From positions 1 to 16,840 of the forward strand of contig JAEDNQ010000031.1 of assembly GCA_016302435.1 (NCBI GenBank): DNA of 16,840 nt. The letters are read 5' to 3'. Origin of the DNA: Bacteroidaceae bacterium (GTDB taxonomy: Bacteria; Bacteroidota; Bacteroidia; Bacteroidales; Bacteroidaceae). How positions within the stretch are numbered: position 1 is the stretch's first letter; each line of letters opens with the position of its first letter. Positions 1 through 7,229 of this stretch are shown here, in pieces. The position numbers were made by a program, and so were the translations under genes. The notes below the pieces were generated by a model. That model had not been told where the DNA came from, made no database searches, and saw nothing but the letters and a program-made list of their open reading frames with translations.

Positions 1-57
1 GACCTGACTTAAAGGTCACGACAACATTTACAACATGACATCATTAATATATCTTAC

Positions 58-612
58 ATGGATACATTAATATATATAGTCCTCCTGGCAGGAGCCATCA
101 TCGGCTTCTGTCAGGGGGCTTTTAAACAGGCGGCTCAGTGTGCAGGCATCATCTTGGGACTCGTCATAGCCGCTTCGCTCTACCAATCCTTCGGCGACAT
201 GCTGGCCGACAAGACTGGAGCTGACGCGGGTCTCGGACGGATTGTAGCCTTCATCATCATAGTAATACTGGTGCCCATAGTCCTCGGATGGGCAGCGACA
301 CTGCTCACCAAACTCTTCAAGGCCCTCAACATCAATTTCTTCAACCGACTGGCTGGGGCTGTCATAGGAGCTGCATGCTATGGGCTACTGCTAAGCGTGG
401 CTCTCAACCTCTATGACTTCGTCAACAGCAACGCTGGCTTCAAGCCAGAAAAGCTGGAGGAGAAAGCACCTATATACTACACTGTAAAGCAAGCTTCGCA
501 CATCGTGCTTCCAGACATACTCATCGTCACCGACTCTACAGAGGTGGCCAATGGAGAGCAACCCAAATATGGTCTGAAGTCCGTCACACCCGACTTCACC
601 ATCACCCAGTGA
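58..612 (+). CDS. CvpA family inner-membrane protein
   Basis: A 184-residue protein of the CvpA family (named after a colicin V production factor; its molecular role is poorly defined). Four hydrophobic segments are visible, at about residues 3-22, 25-45, 62-84 and 97-118, with the family-typical glycine-rich helix near the N-terminus (GAIIGFCQGAF). After the last helix comes a polar C-terminal tail of about 65 residues that is probably soluble. The ATG at 58 gives a normal family length. It ends 28 nt before sufB on the same strand and is probably cotranscribed with the suf genes. No promoter of the TAnnTTTG type is visible in bases 1-57, so transcription may begin outside the window. The family call is firm; a functional link to Fe-S assembly is only inferred from position. 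Confidence 0.85.
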   Translation: MDTLIYIVLLAGAIIGFCQGAFKQAAQCAGIILGLVIAASLYQSFGDMLADKTGADAGLGRIVAFIIIVILVPIVLGWAATLLTKLFKALNINFFNRLAGAVIGAACYGLLLSVALNLYDFVNSNAGFKPEKLEEKAPIYYTVKQASHIVLPDILIVTDSTEVANGEQPKYGLKSVTPDFTITQ

Positions 613-640
613 ACACGCACCGCCCAACAAATCAACGCCT

Positions 641-2092
641 ATGAGTGAATCAAATGAATTTGTGAAGAAGGTGGCTGAAAAGAAATATGAATTTGGCTTC
701 ACCACCGACATCCACACAGAGATAATAGACAAAGGCCTCAACGAAGACGTGGTAAGGCTCATCTCCGAAAAAAAGGGTGAGCCCGAATGGCTTCTTGAGT
801 TCAGACTCAAAGCCTACCGCTACTGGCTGACACAGCAGCAGCCATCATGGGCTCATGTCCACCTGCCTGAGATAGATTATCAGGCCATATCATACTATGC
901 CGACCCTACAGCCAAAGCAAAGAAAGGACCTAACAGCCTTGAGGAGATTGACCCTGAACTGATGAAGACTTTTGACAAACTGGGCATACCTCTCGAAGAG
1001 CGACTCGCTCTCTCTGGCACAGCCGTGGACGCCGTCATGGATTCTGTGTCGGTGAAGACGACATTCAAGGAGAAGCTGTCTGAGAAGGGCATCATCTTCT
1101 GCTCCATCAGCGAGGCCGTAAGGGAATACCCCGATCTGGTCAAACAGTACCTTGGCAGCGTCGTCCCCTACCGCGACAACTATTTTGCAGCCCTCAACAG
1201 CGCGGTGTTCAGCGACGGCTCTTTCGTGTACATACCCAAGAACACGCGCTGTCCCATGGAGCTGTCTACCTACTTCCGCATCAACGCACGCAACACAGGT
1301 CAGTTTGAGCGTACACTTATAGTATGCGACGAAGGCTCGTACGTATCCTACCTCGAAGGATGCACCGCGCCTCAACGTGATGAGAACCAGCTCCATGCTG
1401 CCATCGTTGAGATTGTCGTCATGGACAATGCTGAGGTGAAGTACTCAACTGTGCAGAACTGGTACCCTGGAGATGCAGAAGGCAAAGGTGGCGTGCTCAA
1501 CCTCGTCACCAAACGTGGCGAACTGCGAGGCACCAATTCCAAACTGTCCTGGACACAGGTGGAGACAGGGTCGGCAATAACATGGAAATATCCGTCGTGT
1601 GTGCTGAGAGGTGACAACAGCCAAGCTGAGTTCTACTCTGTGGCTGTGACCAACAATCATCAGGAGGCTGACACAGGCACCAAGATGATACACCTCGGCA
1701 AAAATACACGTTCGACCATCATCTCCAAAGGCATCTCGGCAGGCAAGTCACAAAACTCCTACCGCGGTCTCGTGAGAGTAGGCAAGAACGCTGACTTCGC
1801 CCGCAACTACTCCTCTTGCGATTCCCTCCTTCTCGGAAGCGAATGTGGAGCGCACACCTTCCCATACATGGACGTCCACAACAACACCGCTACCGTAGAG
1901 CATGAAGCCACAACGTCCAAAATCAACGAGGACCAGCTCATGTACTGCAACCAGCGAGGCATATCAACAGAAGAGGCCGTTGGACTCATTGTCAACGGCT
2001 ATGCCAAAGAGGTCATCAACAAACTGCCTATGGAGTTTGCGGTCGAAGCACAAAAGCTTCTATCTGTCTCACTCGAAGGTACTGTGGGATAA
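641..2092 (+). CDS. sufB: Fe-S cluster assembly scaffold protein SufB
   Basis: SufB is the cytoplasmic scaffold subunit of the SufBC2D complex, on which nascent Fe-S clusters are built before transfer to apo-proteins. The 483-residue length is normal. The central region has the family signature YLEGCTAP, with Cys241 aligning by motif to E. coli Cys254, which receives sulfur. The stretch NYSSCDSLL gives Cys393 (E. coli Cys405), and EHEATTSKI gives His421-Glu422 (E. coli His433-Glu434); these residues are implicated in cluster formation at the SufB-SufD interface. All key residues are therefore present. The N-terminal motif around EPEWLLEFRLKAYRYW is also characteristic. The gene lies between cvpA and sufC in one transcription unit. 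The stop codon TAA overlaps an ATG (TAATG) that opens a 14-codon reading frame in the gap before sufC. Confidence 0.97.
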   Translation: MSESNEFVKKVAEKKYEFGFTTDIHTEIIDKGLNEDVVRLISEKKGEPEWLLEFRLKAYRYWLTQQQPSWAHVHLPEIDYQAISYYADPTAKAKKGPNSLEEIDPELMKTFDKLGIPLEERLALSGTAVDAVMDSVSVKTTFKEKLSEKGIIFCSISEAVREYPDLVKQYLGSVVPYRDNYFAALNSAVFSDGSFVYIPKNTRCPMELSTYFRINARNTGQFERTLIVCDEGSYVSYLEGCTAPQRDENQLHAAIVEIVVMDNAEVKYSTVQNWYPGDAEGKGGVLNLVTKRGELRGTNSKLSWTQVETGSAITWKYPSCVLRGDNSQAEFYSVAVTNNHQEADTGTKMIHLGKNTRSTIISKGISAGKSQNSYRGLVRVGKNADFARNYSSCDSLLLGSECGAHTFPYMDVHNNTATVEHEATTSKINEDQLMYCNQRGISTEEAVGLIVNGYAKEVINKLPMEFAVEAQKLLSVSLEGTVG

Positions 2093-2159
2093 TGAGAAAA
2101 AGCTATATCAAAGGCTTCCAACCAAGAGAAAGTTAGAACAATAGACTACAGGAAAAGAT

Positions 2160-2909
2160 ATGTTAGAGATACGCAACTTACATGCTACCGTAGGTGGCAA
2201 AGAGATACTCAAGGGCATCGACCTCACCATCAAAGACGGCGAGATACATGCCCTCATGGGAACTAACGGAGCAGGCAAATCTACACTCTCCAATGTCATC
2301 GTGGGCAATCCATCCTACGAGGTTACAGAAGGTTCCATCACCTTCAATGGCAAAGACCTCCTCGCCATGAAGCCTGAGGAGCGCGCACGCGAAGGCATAT
2401 TCATGTCGTTTCAGACTCCAATAGAGATACCTGGAGTGAGCATGACCAACTTCATGCGTGCTGCCGTCAATGCACGCCGTGAGACTCAAGGCAAGGAACC
2501 ACTCAAGTCAACAGACTTCCTCAAACTCATGAGAGAGAAGCGCAAACTCGTGGAGATAGACCAAAAACTCATGAACCGCTCCGTCAACGAGGGTTTTTCG
2601 GGAGGAGAGAAGAAACGCAACGAAATCTTCCAGATGGCCATGCTCGAACCTTCTTTCTGCATCCTCGACGAGACAGACTCCGGACTCGATGTGGACGCTC
2701 TCCGCATCGTGGCTGAAGGATTCAACAAACTGCGTTCGGCAGACACCAGCGCTATGGTCATAACTCACTATCAGCGACTGCTCGACTACATCAAGCCCGA
2801 CGTGGTGCACGTGCTCATAGGCGGAAAGATTGTCATGACAGGTGGGCCTGAACTGGCGCAGAAGATTGAGAACGAAGGTTTTGACTGGATAAAGGAAACA
2901 TTAGCATGA
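2160..2909 (+). CDS. sufC: Fe-S cluster assembly ATPase SufC
   Basis: SufC is the ABC-type ATPase of the SufBC2D complex; ATP-driven dimerisation opens the SufB-SufD interface for cluster assembly. The 249 residues carry every ATPase motif: Walker A GTNGAGKST at 34-42, Q-loop Gln85, signature SGGEKKR at 147-153, Walker B ending CILDETDSGLD at 167-177 and the switch histidine in ITHY (His203). The ETDSGLD form and the Gly-Glu-Lys-Lys-Arg signature are typical of SufC rather than of transport ATPases, and there is no membrane partner nearby. It starts 67 nt after sufB and overlaps sufD by four bases (ATGA), which indicates translational coupling with sufD. Confidence 0.97.
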   Translation: MLEIRNLHATVGGKEILKGIDLTIKDGEIHALMGTNGAGKSTLSNVIVGNPSYEVTEGSITFNGKDLLAMKPEERAREGIFMSFQTPIEIPGVSMTNFMRAAVNARRETQGKEPLKSTDFLKLMREKRKLVEIDQKLMNRSVNEGFSGGEKKRNEIFQMAMLEPSFCILDETDSGLDVDALRIVAEGFNKLRSADTSAMVITHYQRLLDYIKPDVVHVLIGGKIVMTGGPELAQKIENEGFDWIKETLA

Positions 2910-4123
2910 AGAGTGAACAGCAATATATAGACCTCTATGGCGAAGCGGCTGACATCATCAAGTCGAAGAGCTGCCCCGTCATGAATGCCCTGAGGGACAC
3001 GGCCTTCGAGACCTTCCGCTCGCAAGGTTTTCCCACACGCAAGGTGGAGAGGTATCGCTATACCGACGTGGAAGCGGCCTTCGCGCCCAACTACGGCGTG
3101 TCGCTCTCACCACTGACTATCAAGCCCTCACCATACATCTTCAACCTGAAAGATGCGCCAGAGGACATTGCAGCCCTTTATGGCTCTGTGGCAGACAGCA
3201 AAGACCCCATAACAGCCCTCAACACAGCCCTGGTGCATGAAACACTCCTCGTACATGTGACACGCAACACGAAGGTTGACGCACCCATTACTATCGACTA
3301 CTGGCTGAGAGGAGAGGCTGCAACAATGATGAACCGCCGCATACTCATCCTCATGGAGACAGGAGCAGAAGCTACCATCATCATCAACGACCATGCTGCC
3401 GACAAACAACGATTTCTCTCCACACAGGTGATAGAGGTCATCTGCCGCGACAATGCGCATCTCGACATGTATGAGATAGAGGAGACAACACCTCTGTGCA
3501 GCCGATTCTCCAATGTCTACATCAGGGAGGGACGTGACTGCAGCGTGAAGCACAACAGCATAACTCTCTTCAACGGACAGACGCGCAATCTCTGCGATGT
3601 ATATCTGCAAGGCGAGAACTCAGAGGTGACACTCAACGGATGCGCCATAGCGTCGGCAAACCAGTGCATTGACAACAACACGCTGATTGACCACCAAGTG
3701 CCCAACTGTCAATCTACCGAACTCTACAAATACGTCGTGGATGACAAGGCTGTAGGTGCTTTCGCCGGGAAGATTCTCGTGGAGAAGGGCGCTCAGCACA
3801 CATCATCACAGGAGACGAATGCTAACCTCTGCGCAAGCCCCGACGCACGCATGTACACTCAACCTATGCTTGAGATATATGCAGACGATGTCAAGTGCGC
3901 CCACGGTTCGACAGTAGGAGTGATGGACGAGGCTGCCCTCTTCTACATGCGCCAGCGAGGCATACCAGAGACAGAAGCACGCATGCTGCTCAAAAATGCC
4001 TTCATGGGACAAGTTATCGACCAAATCAAGGACGAACCCCTGCGCGCACGACTCTATGTCAAAGTGGAGAAACGATTCAGAGGCGAACTTGACAAGTGCG
4101 AAGACTGCCGACTCTGCAAATAA
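2906..4123 (+). CDS. sufD: Fe-S cluster assembly protein SufD
   Basis: SufD is the SufB paralogue that completes the SufBC2D scaffold. The 405-residue protein has the SufB/SufD core in its C-terminal half, with the motif DVKCAHGSTVG placing Cys331 and His333 where E. coli SufD has the conserved Cys and His360 needed for iron or cluster handling. The N-terminal helical part (FRSQGFPTRKVERYRYTDV) matches the family element that normally reads as F...GLP..K.E.W.YT. The start overlaps the sufC stop by four bases. The extreme C-terminus is unusual: after VEKRFRGEL it ends in KCEDCRLCK, with Cys398, Cys401 and Cys404 in CxxCxxC spacing. The gene is followed directly by a terminator, not by sufS. 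Confidence 0.95.
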   Translation: MKSEQQYIDLYGEAADIIKSKSCPVMNALRDTAFETFRSQGFPTRKVERYRYTDVEAAFAPNYGVSLSPLTIKPSPYIFNLKDAPEDIAALYGSVADSKDPITALNTALVHETLLVHVTRNTKVDAPITIDYWLRGEAATMMNRRILILMETGAEATIIINDHAADKQRFLSTQVIEVICRDNAHLDMYEIEETTPLCSRFSNVYIREGRDCSVKHNSITLFNGQTRNLCDVYLQGENSEVTLNGCAIASANQCIDNNTLIDHQVPNCQSTELYKYVVDDKAVGAFAGKILVEKGAQHTSSQETNANLCASPDARMYTQPMLEIYADDVKCAHGSTVGVMDEAALFYMRQRGIPETEARMLLKNAFMGQVIDQIKDEPLRARLYVKVEKRFRGELDKCEDCRLCK

Positions 4124-4160
4124 TGATGCAGCGAAGAAACAAGCACAATCAACAATACTC

Positions 4161-4201
4161 AAAAAGGAGGAGAGTGGAATTTTTCCGCTGCTCCTCCTTT
4201 T
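4161..4201 (+). terminator. Intrinsic terminator of the suf operon, probably bidirectional
   Basis: A long inverted repeat: AAAAGGAGGAG on the left arm pairs with CTCCTCCTTTT on the right, and the inner bases AGTGGAA pair with TTCCGCT (one G-U pair) around a short T-rich loop, with a single bulged G. It starts 37 nt after the sufD stop. Both strands end in a run of T (TTTTGG on +, TTTTTGAG on -), so the same hairpin could also stop transcription of the converging MATE gene, whose stop lies about 118 nt away. Confidence 0.85.
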
Positions 4202-4318
4202 GGTATCGACTCCTACTCCACTGCTGTCACTTGCTGATAATGCGCAGTAGGCAGTGCTTTTTGCACACCTGCATATCATATTGTCAGCGTCTTCTGCACC
4301 TTATAACAGGATTGCGTC

Positions 4319-5626
4319 TCATCTTACGTCCGCGCCCTTCATTCCCTTAAACAGGAGGGTCTGAACAATGCCTCTGACGACAAGATAGAGTATAAGCGCA
4401 AGCCATAGTGCATGATTACCCCACACAGAGTATAGCCCCACATACACAAGGAAGAAAGTCAAAGCTCCTGAGAAGGTTGACACCAGCATACCCTTTGTAG
4501 CCGTCATGCCGATATATAGACCATCCCAATAGAAGGCTCCCATACCTGCCAAAGGTATTGCCACCGCCCACCAGCGATACTCCTCTGATGCAGCAAGCAC
4601 GGATGGTTCATCGGTCAAGAGCCGGAAGAAGCCTTCACCTGCTATGTAATATATTAATGTGTAGACGAGCGTGAGGCCGAGTCCCCACCAGAAGAGACGC
4701 TTTACAGTATCGTCAAAGTTCACCTTATCGCGAGCTCCATAGTATTTACCTCCAATAGCCTCTCCTGCATAGGCAAATCCGTCCATGACGAATGAATAGA
4801 GGGTGAAAAGCTGAAACAGCATGGTGTTGACCGACAGTATCACTGCTCCCTGTTTGGCTCCAGCAGAGGTGAAAAACATGTTGACAGCCACAAGAAAGAG
4901 CGTACGGAAGAATATGTCCCTGTTGACCGTGAAAAAACGGACCATAGCCGCTCCGTCCTTCAGCGCACGTGAAGACACGCTCTGCATCTGTTCACCATAC
5001 TTCACCTTCAGCATCAGCAGAGCCATGACGAATCCTGCCCACTGTGCCACAAGAGTGCCTAAAGCCACTCCCTCCACCTTCATGCCCAGACCGTACACAA
5101 AAGCTAAGCTCGACACAATATTGAGGACATTCTGAAATATTGACACCATCATCGGCACTCTCGTGTTCTGCATGCCAATATACCATCCTGTCAGACTGTA
5201 AAGTCCCATGACAGCAGGAGCTCCCCAGATGCAGATGTCAAAATAGCACTCAGCATAGGGCAAGATATCCTCCGTTGGATGCATGGCCCATAGAGCAGCC
5301 TTCCCGATGAACCATTGCGCCGCCACAAACACCATGCCCACTCCGACACCTACAGCCAAGGCTCTCACCAGCATGTCCACTGTCTCATCCTTACTGCCGC
5401 GCCCATACGCCTGAGAGGTCATTCCGCTCGTGCCCATGCGCAGAAAGCCGAATATCCAATAGATGACATTGAACATCATGCTACCGACAGATATGGCTCC
5501 AATATAGGCAGCATCACCCATGTGACCGACTATTGTCACATCAACCAATCCAAGCAACGGCACCGTGATGTTGGACACAATAGACGGCACTGCTATCGAA
5601 AGTATATCTTTATTACGTGTGTTCAT
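4319..5626 (-). CDS. MATE family efflux transporter, DinF-like
   Basis: A 435-residue integral membrane protein of the multidrug and toxic compound extrusion (MATE) family, which exports cationic drugs or metabolites against a Na+ or H+ gradient. The N-terminus (ILSIAVPSIVSNITVPLLGLVDVTIVGHMGD) is the classic first-helix signature, with the conserved Pro and the VD.. .VGH motif, followed by GMTSQAYGRG at the second helix pair. Hydrophobic segments run through the whole length and fit twelve helices. The sequence resembles the DinF branch more than NorM. The ATG at 5626 is used because the conserved N-terminus begins immediately after it. The gene sits downstream of the tRNA-Asn terminator on the same strand; no clear TAnnTTTG promoter is seen in the short space before it, so it may depend on read-through or a weaker promoter. 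The substrate is unknown. Confidence 0.9.
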   Translation of the reverse strand: MNTRNKDILSIAVPSIVSNITVPLLGLVDVTIVGHMGDAAYIGAISVGSMMFNVIYWIFGFLRMGTSGMTSQAYGRGSKDETVDMLVRALAVGVGVGMVFVAAQWFIGKAALWAMHPTEDILPYAECYFDICIWGAPAVMGLYSLTGWYIGMQNTRVPMMVSIFQNVLNIVSSLAFVYGLGMKVEGVALGTLVAQWAGFVMALLMLKVKYGEQMQSVSSRALKDGAAMVRFFTVNRDIFFRTLFLVAVNMFFTSAGAKQGAVILSVNTMLFQLFTLYSFVMDGFAYAGEAIGGKYYGARDKVNFDDTVKRLFWWGLGLTLVYTLIYYIAGEGFFRLLTDEPSVLAASEEYRWWAVAIPLAGMGAFYWDGLYIGMTATKGMLVSTFSGALTFFLVYVGLYSVWGNHALWLALILYLVVRGIVQTLLFKGMKGADVR

Positions 5627-5658
5627 AAGAATTATCTAATAATTAGTTTTGCCATACA

Positions 5659-5692
5659 AAAAGCCGGATTCATATCAATGAAACCGGCTTTT
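5659..5692 (-). terminator. Intrinsic terminator downstream of tRNA-Asn
   Basis: The arms AAAAGCCGG (5659-5667) and CCGGCTTTT (5684-5692) are perfectly complementary; inside, TTCAT pairs with ATGAA after one A-A mismatch, leaving a 4-nt loop. Read on the - strand the hairpin ends in TTTTTG. It begins 8 nt past the tRNA 3' end and lies about 30 bp upstream of the MATE start codon, so it separates the tRNA from the exporter gene. Confidence 0.85.
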
Positions 5693-5699
5693 ATTCTTG

Positions 5700-5773
5700 C
5701 GCTTCAGGATGGGCTTGAACCAACGACCCCATGATTAACAGTCATGTGCTCTAACCAACTGAGCTACTGAAGC
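5700..5773 (-). tRNA. tRNA-Asn (anticodon GUU)
   Basis: A complete 74-nt cloverleaf on the - strand. The acceptor arms GCTTCAG and CTGAAGC pair over 7 bp; the D arm is GCTC/GAGC with loop AGTTGGTTA; the anticodon stem CATGA/TCATG is perfect with loop CTGTTAA, giving anticodon GTT (Asn); the variable loop is GGGTC; the T loop is TTCAAGC. The discriminator base is G, as expected for tRNA-Asn, and CCA is not encoded. The T stem (GTTGG/CCATC) has one U-U mismatch at its second pair (position 50-64). Confidence 0.96.
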
Positions 5774-5827
5774 AGCATAGGTGGAGAAGCTATCCGAATA
5801 AAAAAGGATGCCTTCCCGATTGCGATG

Positions 5828-5854
5828 CAAAGGTAATACTTTTTCACGAAACAA
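5828..5854 (-). promoter_or_regulatory. Putative tRNA-Asn promoter (Bacteroidetes type)
   Basis: On the - strand TACCTTTG (5828-5835) matches the Bacteroidetes -7 consensus TAnnTTTG exactly. A TTG lies 16 nt upstream (5852-5854), somewhat close for a -33 element. The predicted start near 5821 leaves a leader of about 48 nt before the tRNA 5' end, which RNase P processing would remove. Confidence 0.6.
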
Positions 5855-5944
5855 CGTCATGTAGAGTGATATTTTTTTTGATTTATGGGATATAAAGGGG
5901 CAAGATTGATGCCTGCAGACAATTTTTGGAGTTCATCAAGGCAA

Positions 5945-5971
5945 TTGTATAAATTTTTATCCGTAACTTTG
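5945..5971 (+). promoter_or_regulatory. Putative promoter for the glycosyltransferase genes
   Basis: TAACTTTG at 5964-5971 is an exact match to the Bacteroidetes -7 element TAnnTTTG, 16 bp before the start codon at 5988; a TTG lies 16 nt further upstream (5945-5947), closer than usual. Transcription would start near 5978, leaving a very short leader of about 10 nt. The region 5836-5944 between this and the divergent tRNA promoter is AT-rich and holds no other recognised feature. Confidence 0.6.
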
Positions 5972-5987
5972 CACTCGCAAACGACTT

Positions 5988-7229
5988 ATGAGAGTACTTA
6001 TCATCAATACATCAGAACGCATCGGTGGAGCCGCCATAGCTGCCAACCGACTCATGCAGGCCTTGAAGAAGAACGGAGTCAAGGCCCGAATGCTCGTCAG
6101 GGATAAGCAAACTGACCAGCTGACCGTCGTTTCTATAGGATATGGATGGACACAACCCATCAAGTTCCTGTGGGAACGTGTGAGTATCTTCGCCGCCAAC
6201 AAGTTCAGCAAGCGCAACCTCTTCCTTGTCGACATAGCCAATGCAGGCACCGATATCACAAAAAACATAGAGTTTGAACGGGCCGATGTCATACACCTCC
6301 ACTGGGTCAACCAAGGTTACCTCTCCATCAACAATCTTAACAAGATACTCCACTCCGGCAAACGAGTCGTCATCACCATGCACGACCAGTGGTACTTCAC
6401 AGGCATCTGCCACTACTCAGGCGACTGCGACAAGTACACCTCCCACTGCCACCACTGCACTCTCATGAACGGCACAGCCCTCGGCGACTTTGCCAGCCAA
6501 CTCTTCGACAAGAAACAGCACATATATGAAGACTCCAAAGTGACATTCGTCGGATGCAGCCAATGGATGGCCAACCTCGCACGCACCTCTGCCCTCACCC
6601 AGGGACATAAGGTCGTCAGCATACCCAATGCCATCAACACAGAACAATTCCGCCCTCTCAACAAGACAGCAGCACGGAAAGAGCTCTGCCTGCCGCTCAA
6701 AGGCAAACTCCTGCTCTTTGGATGCCAACGCATCACAGACGAGCGAAAAGGATTCAGATACCTCGTTGACGCACTGCAAATCATCAAGCGCTATAACCCC
6801 GAAATAGCACAGAACACAGAGATTGTCGTAGTAGGAGGCAAGGCTGACAGCATCAGCCGCCACCTGCCCTTCTCCATCATACCCGTCAGCTATGTCAGCG
6901 ACCCCCAAAAGATGATAGCACTATACAATGCCGTCGACCTCTATGTCACCCCGTCCCTGCAAGACAATCTGCCCAACACCATCATGGAAGCACTGGCATG
7001 CGGCACACCATGCGTAGGTTTCGACGTGGGCGGCATACCAGAGATGATAGATCACAAAAAGAACGGCTACGTGGCAAGATACAAAGACTCTGCCGACTTT
7101 GCCGAAGGCATCAAATGGGTACTCACATCAGACCATGACACACTCAGCACCAAGGCACGAGAAAAGGTCATGAACAACTATACAGAGGACATCGTAGCAA
7201 AGAAATACATAGAGGTATATGAGGATTAG
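5988..7229 (+). CDS. GT4 family glycosyltransferase
   Basis: A 413-residue GT-B fold enzyme expected to transfer a sugar from a nucleotide donor to a growing glycan at the cytoplasmic face of the inner membrane. The N-terminal domain opens with MRVLIINTSERIGGAAIAANRL, the glycine-rich acceptor-side loop. The C-terminal domain carries PNAINTEQFRP and the donor-binding region SLQDNLPNTIMEALACGTP at about 323-341. In the EX7E motif of GT4 enzymes the first residue is Asp (Asp326) and the second is Glu334. Residues 141-157 hold four Cys in C-x5-C-x6-C-x2-C spacing next to MHDQWYFTGICHYSGDC, as in colanic-acid-type GT4 enzymes. No membrane segment is seen. The last 11 nt overlap the next gene, so the two are probably translated together. 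Sugar specificity cannot be read from the sequence. Confidence 0.9.
   Translation: MRVLIINTSERIGGAAIAANRLMQALKKNGVKARMLVRDKQTDQLTVVSIGYGWTQPIKFLWERVSIFAANKFSKRNLFLVDIANAGTDITKNIEFERADVIHLHWVNQGYLSINNLNKILHSGKRVVITMHDQWYFTGICHYSGDCDKYTSHCHHCTLMNGTALGDFASQLFDKKQHIYEDSKVTFVGCSQWMANLARTSALTQGHKVVSIPNAINTEQFRPLNKTAARKELCLPLKGKLLLFGCQRITDERKGFRYLVDALQIIKRYNPEIAQNTEIVVVGGKADSISRHLPFSIIPVSYVSDPQKMIALYNAVDLYVTPSLQDNLPNTIMEALACGTPCVGFDVGGIPEMIDHKKNGYVARYKDSADFAEGIKWVLTSDHDTLSTKAREKVMNNYTEDIVAKKYIEVYED

Noticed and set aside
1..17. Imperfect dyad GACCT-N7-AGGTC at the window edge
   Set aside because: Five-base arms with no T-run or promoter context; too short to call and the upstream sequence is missing.
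3806..4279. 157-codon - strand frame across the end of sufD and the terminator
   Set aside because: It runs through the terminator hairpin and is mostly antisense to sufD; no motif.
5774..5987. Small RNA or riboswitch in the tRNA-glycosyltransferase gap
   Set aside because: The gap is accounted for by two divergent promoters; no strong extended structure was seen.
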